Source: Chloroflexota bacterium
GTDB lineage: Bacteria; Chloroflexota; Dehalococcoidia; GIF9; UBA5629
Length of the DNA stretch: 13,993 nucleotides
Assembly (NCBI GenBank): GCA_026389695.1
Contig: JAPLHI010000107.1
Span: forward strand, 1-13,993
Direction: 5' to 3'
This document shows positions 1 through 7,015 of the stretch, piece after piece. Under the pieces are notes generated by a model. The model worked only from the letters and a program-made list of their open reading frames with translations. It made no database searches and had not been told where the DNA came from. The translations under genes were made by a program, and so were the position numbers. Each line of letters opens with the position of its first letter. The stretch's first letter is position 1.

Positions 1-549
1 GCAGCTAAGCTTGAACCTCAGCTATATGAGGAAGTAGAGGCCGATAGCGGGGCGACGGGACAGGCACTACTGGTCGTTGTGCTGGTCAGCCTCGCTATGG
101 GCTTAGGCCAGGGAATAGCGGCACTGATGAAAGGCGGTGAGAGCTTACTGCCCTTCGTCTTGATTCTTGTAACAGGCATTATCCTCGCATTAGTTGCATG
201 GTTTATTTTCGCGCTGCTGACATTCTGGCTGGGGACCACCGTTTTTAAAGGGCCGAATACGAAGTCATCCTTGGGTGAAATGCTGCGTACACTTGGTTTC
301 GCCTATTCACCGGGCGTATTGGACATCCTTAGCTTCATCCCGTTCGTCGGGCCGGCCATACCCTTCCTTACTTTCATCTGGAGGATCGTCGCCTCAGTTA
401 TAGCCGTGAGGCAAGCTTGCGACTTCACGACCGGCAGAGCTATAGGAACTGTCATAGTTGCAGCGATTGTCTACTTCGTTTTCCTTATCGTGATAGCCAT
501 GCTGATCGGCGGAGCCATCGCGGCCGTACTATACCCGACTATGAAATAG
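1..549 (+). CDS. Yip1-family integral membrane protein, 5' truncated
   Basis: The reading frame is open from the first base of the window (182 visible codons) and stops at TAG 547-549, so the true start lies upstream; the internal ATG at 79 sits within the first membrane segment and is unlikely to be the start. The visible protein has an acidic juxtamembrane stretch (EEVEADSG) followed by about five hydrophobic segments. The pattern of a TM hairpin, then a loop with a Lys-Ser-Ser stretch, 'LGFAYSPGVLDILSFIP', 'W-x-x-VASVIAVRQA' and a final TM is typical of bacterial Yip1/YIP1-domain proteins (Pfam Yip1). In bacteria these are membrane proteins of unknown function. The neighbour (567-851) is convergent with a 17-bp gap and no visible terminator. 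Family call is by pattern only; the missing N-terminus may carry a zinc ribbon, as many such proteins do. Confidence 0.7.
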   Translation, partial: AAKLEPQLYEEVEADSGATGQALLVVVLVSLAMGLGQGIAALMKGGESLLPFVLILVTGIILALVAWFIFALLTFWLGTTVFKGPNTKSSLGEMLRTLGFAYSPGVLDILSFIPFVGPAIPFLTFIWRIVASVIAVRQACDFTTGRAIGTVIVAAIVYFVFLIVIAMLIGGAIAAVLYPTMK

Positions 550-566
550 TCCTGTGAGGAAAAAAG

Positions 567-851
567 CTAAATCTCATTATACATCGCTATTTCAGCCTTT
601 CCCTCGAGGAAAGGCTTCATAGCAACGAACATCTCTTTGAAATGAGGCGCTGATGAGTGATAGGTCAGCGCCTCGTTATTTTCATACTTCTCATAGAAGA
701 AAAACAGGTTGGGATTATCCATTCGCCGGTGGGCCTTATACTCTTTGCAGCCCGGGTCTTTGAGGAATCTGGGCGCATAGTCCTGGATTACTTTTTCAAG
801 ATCGCCGCCACTGCCATCCCTTGCTTTCATTAACGCGGTTATTATTATCAT
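567..851 (-). CDS. ABM-domain protein (putative quinol/antibiotic-biosynthesis-type monooxygenase)
   Basis: A 94-aa protein with the size and layout of a single ABM ferredoxin-like domain: strand MIIITALMKARDG, a helix carrying 'LEKVIQDYAPRFLKDPGC', then 'EYKAHRRMDNPNLFFFYEKYENNEALTYHSSAPHF' features (aromatic strand, 'E-x-Y', 'H-x-S-x-x-F'), and a C-terminal helix and strand. ABM/YgiN-type proteins are cofactor-independent dimeric oxygenases or simply stress-associated small proteins; the substrate cannot be read from sequence. The start ATG (849-851 on the complement) is preceded by a strong SD (AAAGGAGG) only a few bases upstream. The stop of the MBL-fold gene is 23 bp upstream, so the two are almost certainly co-transcribed, with ABM second. 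This may mean that the pair acts on the same small molecule, but that is inference. Confidence 0.75.
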   Translation of the reverse strand: MIIITALMKARDGSGGDLEKVIQDYAPRFLKDPGCKEYKAHRRMDNPNLFFFYEKYENNEALTYHSSAPHFKEMFVAMKPFLEGKAEIAMYNEI

Positions 852-874
852 GGCGCCTCCTTTATATAATTTTC

Positions 875-2047
875 TTACTTATCGCCGGGTTTCTTTGCTG
901 CGTCAGTAATAGAAGGTTTCGCAAGTATTCCGGCGAAAAATTCTTTATACTTACCTGTGCCGGTTGCCCTCGAAATAAAATTTTTGCCGTCCGGCCACTC
1001 TATGTCTCCCGTAACATTCAGAAGCTCCAGGTGGCTCATTACTTCACGTCGCGACATAAATTTACCCATACCCTGGCGTAGCCGGAGAGGGAAAAGCTCG
1101 ACTGATATTTCTTCCAACCCCATCTGTTTATTACCCATTATCTTAAGTATATTCTCACAACGCTCCTGATGAAACCGGATTATTTCTTCCGCCCTGGCTG
1201 CCGGCTTAAGCTGATTAATTCCGCCTTTCTCAAACAGCCTGTGCCCGGGCAATAGTATCTCAGCATTCGCGCATTCCCTGACCAGTTTATGGAGAGATGT
1301 AATGTATGCCAGCAAACCGTAGGCGTTATTGTCAGCTCCGTAGCTATCAGGGAGTATGCGCCTGTTGACAAGATACTCCAGCATCAGAGAAGGGTGCGGA
1401 GTAATAGTTGCCAGTAACGTATCTCCGCTAAATACAACCTCATCTTGAAACACAGTGCACATGGAATCAGGCGAATGCCCGGGGGTGAGGATAAAGCGGA
1501 AATCACTGCCCGGGGGTGCGGTATTGCTCCTCACCGGGTTACTGATCCTGATATGGCTTCTTTTAACCTGATAGCTGATACAATTACGGTTGAAATCGTC
1601 CGGCATCATACAGCACCGGCAAGAGCCGGGAAACTCAGGGCGTCTTGCTCCATCGACTATATCAGGGTAATAAGCAATCATATTCTGATATGCAAAATGC
1701 GCCCACAACCCGGCACCGCTCGCCTCACTTATTTCCGGCAGGTTGCCATCGTGGTCCTCGTGCCCGTGCGTTACTATTACACGGGCGATATTTTTTATAT
1801 TAAAACCGGCTTTAACCAGCATGGAATTAAAAACATCGTACTTGTTAAACTGGCCTGTATCTATCAGCGTTAGCTCATTTCCGGCTATAACGTAGCTCCA
1901 GGACGCGCCAAGATCCCAGTCTTCACCGGACGAATAATTGAGCGGGACACCAAGGCAATAAATATCGGTCTCATTCCTGGTGCGATAACGCAGTATAACT
2001 CCATCCCCATTCTGCTTCCCGTCCTGAATTATTTCAAACCTGGACAA
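875..2047 (-). CDS. MBL-fold metallo-hydrolase with C-terminal winged helix
   Basis: A 390-aa metallo-beta-lactamase-fold enzyme. The metal-binding motif HGHEDHD lies at residues 94-100, followed by His191 (TPGHSPDSM), Asp209 (FSGDTL) and His269 (LLPGHR), so the full dinuclear ligand set is present. Residues about 285-355 (FHQERCENIL...EVMSHLELLNVTGDIEW) look like the beta-lactamase-associated winged-helix domain found in many hydrolases of this subgroup. An insertion around residues 140-156 carries Cys143, Cys145, Cys146 and Cys156. The substrate is unknown; thioester, lactone or phosphodiester hydrolysis all occur in the family. The start is TTG at 2045-2047 (complement), chosen because AGAGGAG lies about 8 nt upstream and MSRFEIIQDG is a plausible N-terminus; no better ATG is seen. 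It is the first gene of an operon with the ABM protein, driven by the promoter at 2080-2108. Confidence 0.85.
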   Translation of the reverse strand: MSRFEIIQDGKQNGDGVILRYRTRNETDIYCLGVPLNYSSGEDWDLGASWSYVIAGNELTLIDTGQFNKYDVFNSMLVKAGFNIKNIARVIVTHGHEDHDGNLPEISEASGAGLWAHFAYQNMIAYYPDIVDGARRPEFPGSCRCCMMPDDFNRNCISYQVKRSHIRISNPVRSNTAPPGSDFRFILTPGHSPDSMCTVFQDEVVFSGDTLLATITPHPSLMLEYLVNRRILPDSYGADNNAYGLLAYITSLHKLVRECANAEILLPGHRLFEKGGINQLKPAARAEEIIRFHQERCENILKIMGNKQMGLEEISVELFPLRLRQGMGKFMSRREVMSHLELLNVTGDIEWPDGKNFISRATGTGKYKEFFAGILAKPSITDAAKKPGDK

Positions 2048-2079
2048 TATAACTCTCCTCTAAATCAGCAAAGACGTAT

Positions 2080-2108
2080 TTTATAGCTTTTTGACGCCAT
2101 GTGTCCAA
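2080..2108 (-). promoter_or_regulatory. Sigma-70-type promoter for the MBL/ABM operon
   Basis: On the complementary strand TTGGAC (2103-2108) is followed by exactly 17 bp and TATAAA (2080-2085). The predicted transcript would begin about 25 bp upstream of the TTG start, with the AGAGGAG SD inside the leader. Spacing and hexamer match are both good. No experimental evidence. Confidence 0.6.
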
Positions 2109-2114
2109 AGTTTC

Positions 2115-2123
2115 TGCTAAAAT
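2115..2123 (+). promoter_or_regulatory. Possible extended -10 element for the 2172 gene
   Basis: TGCTAAAAT has the TGn plus TAnnnT shape of an extended -10 box. A TTGACG hexamer sits at 2091-2096, but 21 bp away, which is too far for a standard -35. It lies about 45 bp upstream of the 2172 start codon, and the divergent MBL promoter overlaps the same stretch, so the two promoters may interfere. Confidence 0.35.
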
Positions 2124-2171
2124 TAAATCAGGATCTCTGGTAGCAAAGCGTTCACCACGGAGGTGATCTAA

Positions 2172-2717
2172 ATGGAAGAAAAACTTTTCAGATACATATC
2201 AAAGGTTGGAGCGGATAAAATCCGGCTCACCGAAGTAATCGCGCATTTCACGCATGAGATTTCAGGGAGCGAAAAGGAGACCCTGATATTTAAAAAAATT
2301 TTGCCGGCGCTGCTTAATATGGAAAAAGGAAATAGAATAAAGCTTTCCTGGGATGTCATGTTGTCCAGGTACAGGTTCCCCAGGTATATTTACTGCAGGC
2401 CGGAAAATATACCTTTTACAAATACTAACAGGCAGACTGCGCCCCTGTGGCAGAAGCAGATAGAAGACATTTTGAAAAGGGAAGCAGCGAACCATCAAAA
2501 AAAAGCGCATGAACAAAGGTTAGAGGATAAGTTCGAAAAATTCCTCAAGAAGTACGAAAAAAGCTCCGGCGAATTGATTCCATCTGAAGAGTGGATAAAG
2601 GTGCTTACCGCCTTCATGGAAACTAACCTGGCCCAATATGATGTGATGCGCGCCTGCATTGAGGCTTTTAAGGCTGGAGTTGTATGGGAAAAATACAATA
2701 AGGAGTTTGGGGAATAG
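2172..2717 (+). CDS. Unrecognised 181-aa soluble protein
   Basis: I do not recognise a family. The protein begins MEEKLFRYISKVG and has no signal peptide or membrane segment. Residues about 1-75 look mixed alpha/beta with basic patches (RLTEVIAHFTHE, KGNRIKLSW). Residues about 90-130 are a Lys/Glu-rich helix, possibly coiled coil (EDILKREAANHQKKAHEQRLEDKFEKFLKK in part), and the C-terminus is helical with many aromatics (EEWIKVLTAFMETNLAQYD). The one cysteine in the central part (residue 77, YCRPEN) and one near residue 162 form no motif. Translation signals are excellent: GGAGGTGATC at 2159-2168 is the full anti-SD complement, about 8 nt from the ATG. It is divergent from the MBL operon and convergent with the phosphatase gene (10-bp gap). 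Good coding character and an ideal RBS make it a real gene; its function is unknown. Confidence 0.8.
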   Translation: MEEKLFRYISKVGADKIRLTEVIAHFTHEISGSEKETLIFKKILPALLNMEKGNRIKLSWDVMLSRYRFPRYIYCRPENIPFTNTNRQTAPLWQKQIEDILKREAANHQKKAHEQRLEDKFEKFLKKYEKSSGELIPSEEWIKVLTAFMETNLAQYDVMRACIEAFKAGVVWEKYNKEFGE

Positions 2718-2727
2718 GCCTAATATC

Positions 2728-3279
2728 TTATGCCGGTTTATCCAGTTCCCTGGCCACGCCTAAAATTCTCAGTAAATCCGCTTCGCTGGATGTGCCATAG
2801 AATACGGCTTCCCGTGGGTTTCTATTGAACTCCCCCTCGATCTTGATCGCCTTGCGTTCCGTCAAATTATGAAAGAAAACCAGCCAGGCCGCCAGTACAT
2901 GCCCCGTCCTACCCAACCCGGCCGAACAATGTACAACGACTTTTTGTCCCAGCGATGCCGAATCATACAAAAAATACAATATGTGCTTCATAGCTTCCGG
3001 TTTGCACAAGCTTTTATCATCAATCGGCGCCCAGAGCACATTATTCTCGCCGAAGGCCTCTACATAAGCTCCCAATAGCCCCCCGTTAAGGGCGGGATAA
3101 TAGCCAAGCTCTTCTTCGGAAAGCAGGCAGACAACCCTGCCGATACCCTGCTTTTTTGCGAAATTGATCCAGTCATCTACAAGTCGTTTCTGTACATACT
3201 TGCCGGGGAAACCGGGACGCTGAGCGCCAAAGACGATTGAATCATCTCTAAAGGAAGGGCCAAACCCGTACTCAGACAT
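2728..3279 (-). CDS. Protein tyrosine / dual-specificity phosphatase
   Basis: A 183-aa protein with the Cys-based phosphatase signature HCSAGLGRTG at residues 117-126: nucleophile Cys118 and phosphate-binding Arg124. An upstream 'APIDD' (Asp87/Asp88) fits the general-acid loop. N-terminal 'QRPGFPGK' and 'WINFAKKQGIGRVVCLLSEEEL' match the DSP-like phosphatases that resemble bacterial and archaeal tyrosine phosphatases. The expected reaction is dephosphorylation of phosphotyrosine, phosphoserine/threonine or a small phospho-substrate in the cytoplasm; the sequence does not say which. There is no signal peptide. The start ATG (3277-3279, complement) has only a weak SD (GGAA), so translation may depend on the upstream zinc-ribbon gene, whose stop is 51 bp away. 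It is convergent with the unknown 2172 gene. Confidence 0.85.
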   Translation of the reverse strand: MSEYGFGPSFRDDSIVFGAQRPGFPGKYVQKRLVDDWINFAKKQGIGRVVCLLSEEELGYYPALNGGLLGAYVEAFGENNVLWAPIDDKSLCKPEAMKHILYFLYDSASLGQKVVVHCSAGLGRTGHVLAAWLVFFHNLTERKAIKIEGEFNRNPREAVFYGTSSEADLLRILGVARELDKPA

Positions 3280-3330
3280 GGCATTTCCACAACTGAGTTA
3301 TTAAACGTTGCCCCATTGCAAACTCATGAA

Positions 3331-3528
3331 TTATGATGCAAATGGACGCCCTTGCGCATCTTTTGTCACTGTACATACGTCCACTATGCACCATATGAAA
3401 ACTATTAACGGCACTACAAATGTCCAGCAAAGTAATACCGCGAGCAACAATTGTGCAACCGCTTTTCCAGTATAACCACAAATTGCAGCATCATCCGGGA
3501 TTTGTCGACCACATTGTTTGCAAAACAT
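3331..3528 (-). CDS. Small zinc-ribbon/TM2-like membrane protein with degenerate ribbon
   Basis: A 65-aa protein. The N-terminus MFCKQCGRQIPDDAAIC has the start of a zinc ribbon: Cys3, Cys6 and Cys17. The fourth cysteine expected three residues later is Thr20 (ICGYTGKAV), so the site is incomplete. One or two hydrophobic segments follow (residues about 24-52, with a PLIVFIW core). The tail VDVCTVTKDAQGRPF matches the ends of TM2/zinc-ribbon membrane proteins, in which a shortened TM2 hairpin precedes a 'D...TKD..G.P' motif. An SD of GAGGGGGT lies about 8 nt upstream of the ATG. It is the likely first gene of a transcription unit with the downstream phosphatase. The function of this class is unknown; a membrane-anchored partner for the phosphatase is only a guess. 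Confidence 0.65.
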   Translation of the reverse strand: MFCKQCGRQIPDDAAICGYTGKAVAQLLLAVLLCWTFVVPLIVFIWCIVDVCTVTKDAQGRPFAS

Positions 3529-3555
3529 CTATCAACCCCCTCGCGAATATTACCG

Positions 3556-3602
3556 CTATAACATCATTAAAATTTTTGCTGCTACGACTATAACATAATT
3601 AA
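3556..3602. repeat. Pair of 15-bp direct repeats, 32 bp apart
   Basis: CTATAACATCATTAA (3556-3570) and CTATAACATAATTAA (3588-3602) match at 14 of 15 positions, with a start-to-start spacing of 32 bp, close to three helical turns. The second copy is flanked by the inverted pentamers TACGA (3583-3587) and TCGTA (3603-3607). The pair lies between the divergent zinc-ribbon and pycB genes, so a regulator-binding array is possible. In an AT-rich spacer this can also arise by chance. Confidence 0.5.
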
Positions 3603-3623
3603 TCGTAAAGATAAAATGGTCAA
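3595..3623 (-). promoter_or_regulatory. Possible promoter for the zinc-ribbon/phosphatase unit
   Basis: On the complement, TTGACC (3618-3623) is followed by 17 bp and AATTAT (3595-3600). The -35 is good and the -10 is mediocre (4 of 6). Its -10 overlaps the second direct repeat. The predicted leader would be about 60 nt. Confidence 0.3.
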
Positions 3624-3659
3624 CAGTGTGCCATATTTTTATCTAAATTCATAGTCAAA

Positions 3660-3688
3660 TTGACGAAAACTCGCCTAATTTATATCAT
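3660..3688 (+). promoter_or_regulatory. Sigma-70-type promoter for pycBA
   Basis: TTGACG (3660-3665), a 17-bp spacer, then TATCAT (3683-3688). The predicted start near 3695 leaves a leader of about 60 nt that ends in the AAAGAGG SD at 3745-3751. No transcription terminator-like hairpin is seen in the leader, so attenuation is not indicated. Confidence 0.6.
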
Positions 3689-3757
3689 TTAACAAGTCGG
3701 GTCTTTATTTACCTATCACCCTTCCAACCCTGACAAGCAATATTAAAGAGGCTGGTA

Positions 3758-5476
3758 ATGACTATTAAAATTACAGATACAACACTGCGCGACGCACACC
3801 AATCACTCATCGCCACCAGGATGAGAACCCGTGATATGCTCTCTGTTGTGGAGAAGATGGACAAGGTTGGCTTCTTCTCCCTTGAGATGTGGGGCGGCGC
3901 CACCTTCGATACCTGTATTCGTTATCTCAATGAAGACCCCTGGGAACGTTTGCGGGATATACGCAGCAAAGTTAAAAATACGCCGCTGCAAATGTTACTC
4001 CGCGGTCAAAACCTCGTGGGGTATCGTCATTATCCCGATGATGTAGTTAAAGAGTTCATCCGCCTGGCAGTTAAAAACGGCGTTGATGTATTCCGCATCT
4101 TTGATGCACTGAATGACCTCAGGAATATGGAACTTGCCATCCATGAGTGTAAAAAATATAAGGTCCATATTCAGGGGACGATATGCTACACCATAAGTCC
4201 CGTGCATACGGTTGAGGGATTTGCCAATATGGCACACAAGCTCGAGGATCTCGGCTGTGATTCTATTTGTATCAAAGATATGGCAGGGCTTATCTCACCT
4301 CCCGAAACGTCCGCCCTCGTGAAGGCTATCAAATCCAGGATTAAAGTGCCTGTCGACCTGCACTCTCACTGTTCCAGCGGCATGGCGCCAATGAGCTATC
4401 AGGCAGCAGCGGAAGCAGGTGTCGATATACTTGATACGGCTTTTTCACCCTTTGCATGGGGGACTTCCCAGCCGCCTACAGAAAGCGTCGTAGCAGCTTT
4501 CCAGAACACGCCTTACGATTGCGGGCTCGACCTTGAACTCCTTTACGAAATCGGTGAGGATTTCGCTGCTATGGTTAATAAATATCGCATCCTGTTTACC
4601 GCCGATGCCACTAGGCCCAGCGTTAACGTGCTGCTGCATCAGATACCCGGCGGTATGTATTCCAATCTCATCAGCCAGCTCAGGGAGCAGAATGCTCTGG
4701 ATAAGCTTGGGGCTGTATTGGAGGAAATACCGCGAGTTAGAGCGGACCTGGGATATCCCCCGCTGGTTACCCCTACCAGCCAGATAGTAGGCATACAGGC
4801 CGTGTTGAATGTGCTCAACGGGGAACGATATAAGAAAGTAACCAAGGAAGTGAAAGACTATTTACTGGGCTATTACGGAAGGCCGCCCGGTGATCTTAAT
4901 GAGGAAATTCGCAAATCTATAATAGGAGATTCGCCCGTCATCACAGGCCGCCCCGGAGAACACATTGAACCGGAGCTTAAGAAAATGAAGGACGAAAGCC
5001 ATAAGCTCGGAATTTTACATAAAGAGGAAGACCTGATTACCTATGCTCTTTACCCTCAGGTAGCAGTTAAATTCCTCCGGGGAGAACTAAAAGAAGAAGT
5101 TATCGCCAATCCAATGCCTGCTGTTGCAACGGGTCAATCGAGTATGGATGTGCCCACCGCGTTCAGTGTAGACGTTGATGGTGAAGTTTTTAACGTTAAA
5201 ATCACGCCGGTCATCAGCGATACGATGGCAGTTGAGAAGAAGAGCAAACCCAAGGAAATCCCCAAGGGCGCGGTGTTGGCACCTATGCAGGGTATGGTAT
5301 TGACTGTTAAAGTCAAGGTAGGTGACAAGGTGAAGGAAGGTGACACGGTAGTAGTCACCGAAGCTATGAAAATGCAGAATGACGTGCACAGTCCAGTGAG
5401 CGGTACGGTGAAGCAGATCTTCGCTTTCAACGGGGAGATAGTCAACAAGGACGATGTCTTGCTGGTGATTGAATGA
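3758..5476 (+). CDS. pycB: Pyruvate carboxylase subunit B (carboxyltransferase + biotin carrier)
   Basis: A 572-aa protein that transfers the carboxyl group from carboxybiotin to pyruvate, forming oxaloacetate in the cytoplasm. The TIM-barrel carboxyltransferase domain covers about residues 1-290: DTTLRDAHQS (metal ligand Asp12), carbamylatable Lys173 in IKDMAGL, and metal ligands His202/His204 in LHSHCSSG. A conserved C-terminal carboxylase region follows to about 460. After a linker comes a biotinyl domain (about 500-572) with Lys538 in EAMKM, 35 residues from the end as is usual. The same architecture serves oxaloacetate decarboxylase alpha and the transcarboxylase 5S subunit. The directly adjacent biotin carboxylase gene and the absence of membrane beta/gamma decarboxylase subunits favour pyruvate carboxylase. 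The start ATG has AAAGAGG about 6 nt upstream. The stop at 5474-5476 is 1 bp from the pycA ATG. Confidence 0.92.
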   Translation: MTIKITDTTLRDAHQSLIATRMRTRDMLSVVEKMDKVGFFSLEMWGGATFDTCIRYLNEDPWERLRDIRSKVKNTPLQMLLRGQNLVGYRHYPDDVVKEFIRLAVKNGVDVFRIFDALNDLRNMELAIHECKKYKVHIQGTICYTISPVHTVEGFANMAHKLEDLGCDSICIKDMAGLISPPETSALVKAIKSRIKVPVDLHSHCSSGMAPMSYQAAAEAGVDILDTAFSPFAWGTSQPPTESVVAAFQNTPYDCGLDLELLYEIGEDFAAMVNKYRILFTADATRPSVNVLLHQIPGGMYSNLISQLREQNALDKLGAVLEEIPRVRADLGYPPLVTPTSQIVGIQAVLNVLNGERYKKVTKEVKDYLLGYYGRPPGDLNEEIRKSIIGDSPVITGRPGEHIEPELKKMKDESHKLGILHKEEDLITYALYPQVAVKFLRGELKEEVIANPMPAVATGQSSMDVPTAFSVDVDGEVFNVKITPVISDTMAVEKKSKPKEIPKGAVLAPMQGMVLTVKVKVGDKVKEGDTVVVTEAMKMQNDVHSPVSGTVKQIFAFNGEIVNKDDVLLVIE

Positions 5477-5477
5477 T

Positions 5478-6971
5478 ATGTTGAAAAAGGTTCTGGTTGC
5501 CAACCGCAGTGAAATAGCCATACGGGTGATGCGTGCCTGTCGAGAGCTGGGCATACGTACTGTAGCTGTCTATTCCGAAGCCGATAAAGACGCTATTTTT
5601 ACCAAGTATGCGGATGAAGCTTACTGCATCGGAGCTCCTCCAGCTATAGAAAGCTACCTGAATATAAAGAAAATAATCGCTGTTGCCAGAGAAAGCGGCG
5701 CAGAAGGAATACATCCGGGTTACGGCTTCCTGGCAGAAAATCCTAATTTCGCTTATTCCTGTGAGCGTGAAGGGATAAAATTCATCGGCCCTTCCAGCAA
5801 GGTTATAGAGCTGATGGGCAACAAGATCGCAGCCAGGCAGGAGATGGCCAGAGCAAATGTTCCCATCACACCGGGCACAAAGGATAAGGTCAGTCATTTC
5901 GAGGAAGCACGTAAGATAGCCAGAGATATAGGCTATCCCGTAATCATAAAACCCTCCGGCGGAGGCGGTGGCATAGGCATGACCATTGTACATGATGAGT
6001 CTAACCTTAAGAAAGGGCTGGAGATGTCCAGCAAGATCGCAGCCAGCACCTTCGGTATGCCCGAAATTTATATCGAGAAATATATCGAGCATCCACGTCA
6101 TATAGAGTTCCAGGTGCTTGCAGATGGCCGCGGTAATGTAATACACCTGGGCGAACGCGAATGCTCCATACAGCGCAGACATCAAAAGCTGATAGAAGAG
6201 GCACCATCCCCAGCATTAACCCCCGAGTTGCGCAAGCGTATGGGCAACGTAGCCGTTAAAGCGGCAAAGCAGATTAAATACGAGAGTGCCGGCACAATAG
6301 AATTTATCTTTTCCAACGGCGAATTCTATTTTATGGAGATGAACACTCGTATACAGGTCGAGCATCCGGTAACTGAGATGGTTACAGGAATCGACATTGT
6401 GAAGGAACAGCTTCTGATAGCATCAGGGGAACGCCTAAATATAAAGCAGAAAGATATCAAAATGAACGGCTGGGCTATTGAGTGCCGCATTAATGCCGAA
6501 GACCCGCAAAATAATTTCGCCCCTTCACCCGGCAAGCTGCGCGGCTATCGCTCTCCAGGCGGTGTAGGCATACGTGTGGATAGCGGTGTGCACACCAGGT
6601 ACACCATATCACCGATGTATGATCCCATGATATCAAAGCTGGTTGCCTGGGGGCGTACCCGCGATGAAGCCATACAAAGGATGCGCCGTGCGCTTTATGA
6701 ATACGTAATAGTCGGTGTTAAAACCAATATCCCCTTCCATAAAGCAGTCATGGAAAATAAGCGTTTCCAGAGTGGCGATCTTGGTACCCATTTTATTTCA
6801 CAGGAGACCACTCTATTGGACGATATGCAGGCTATTATGGCACGTGAGACCCCGCTGGAAGAGAAGTTATCGCAGGTATTCGATGATAGCAAGCGAGCGG
6901 CAGCCGTGGCGGCAGTGATGACTTATGCCCAGATGCAGCATAAGAACACCGTTAAAAACATTGAATCCTGA
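5478..6971 (+). CDS. pycA: Pyruvate carboxylase subunit A (biotin carboxylase)
   Basis: A 497-aa ATP-grasp biotin carboxylase that carboxylates the PycB biotin using ATP and bicarbonate. Domains in order: N-terminal Rossmann-like region (MLKKVLVANRSEIAIR), ATP-grasp with Lys158 and the glycine-rich loop 161-168 (GGGGGIGM), His208, Lys237 (QRRHQKLIEE), and catalytic/metal residues Glu275, Glu287, Asn289, Arg291 and Glu295 in MEMNTRIQVEHP. These fall one position before their E. coli AccC equivalents, so the active site is intact. It is about 50 residues longer than AccC at the C-terminus, as in stand-alone PycA proteins. I place the start at ATG 5478 rather than the in-frame TTG at 5469, because GGTGAT (5464-5469) is 8 nt from this ATG and the family begins there. 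Only 1 bp separates it from pycB, implying translational coupling. An AccC role in acetyl-CoA carboxylase is a lesser alternative. Confidence 0.92.
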   Translation: MLKKVLVANRSEIAIRVMRACRELGIRTVAVYSEADKDAIFTKYADEAYCIGAPPAIESYLNIKKIIAVARESGAEGIHPGYGFLAENPNFAYSCEREGIKFIGPSSKVIELMGNKIAARQEMARANVPITPGTKDKVSHFEEARKIARDIGYPVIIKPSGGGGGIGMTIVHDESNLKKGLEMSSKIAASTFGMPEIYIEKYIEHPRHIEFQVLADGRGNVIHLGERECSIQRRHQKLIEEAPSPALTPELRKRMGNVAVKAAKQIKYESAGTIEFIFSNGEFYFMEMNTRIQVEHPVTEMVTGIDIVKEQLLIASGERLNIKQKDIKMNGWAIECRINAEDPQNNFAPSPGKLRGYRSPGGVGIRVDSGVHTRYTISPMYDPMISKLVAWGRTRDEAIQRMRRALYEYVIVGVKTNIPFHKAVMENKRFQSGDLGTHFISQETTLLDDMQAIMARETPLEEKLSQVFDDSKRAAAVAAVMTYAQMQHKNTVKNIES

Positions 6972-7015
6972 ACAGATCAGTCTCTAAGGCTAGCTTCAAA
7001 ATATCGAGAGGTTAG

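Noticed and set aside
1445..1873. 142-codon plus-strand frame inside the MBL-fold gene
   Set aside because: It is a shadow of the conserved metal-binding region on the other strand, with no RBS.
3687..3757. Riboswitch or attenuator in the pycB leader
   Set aside because: No stable hairpin with U-tract or recognisable aptamer core is seen in this short AT-rich leader.
5442..6185. 247-codon open frame on the minus strand over pycA
   Set aside because: The opposite strand encodes an intact biotin carboxylase with all catalytic residues; the antisense translation has no family features.
6972..7015. Terminator between pycA and the convergent small gene
   Set aside because: Only short imperfect pairings are seen and no U-tract, so I cannot support a terminator.
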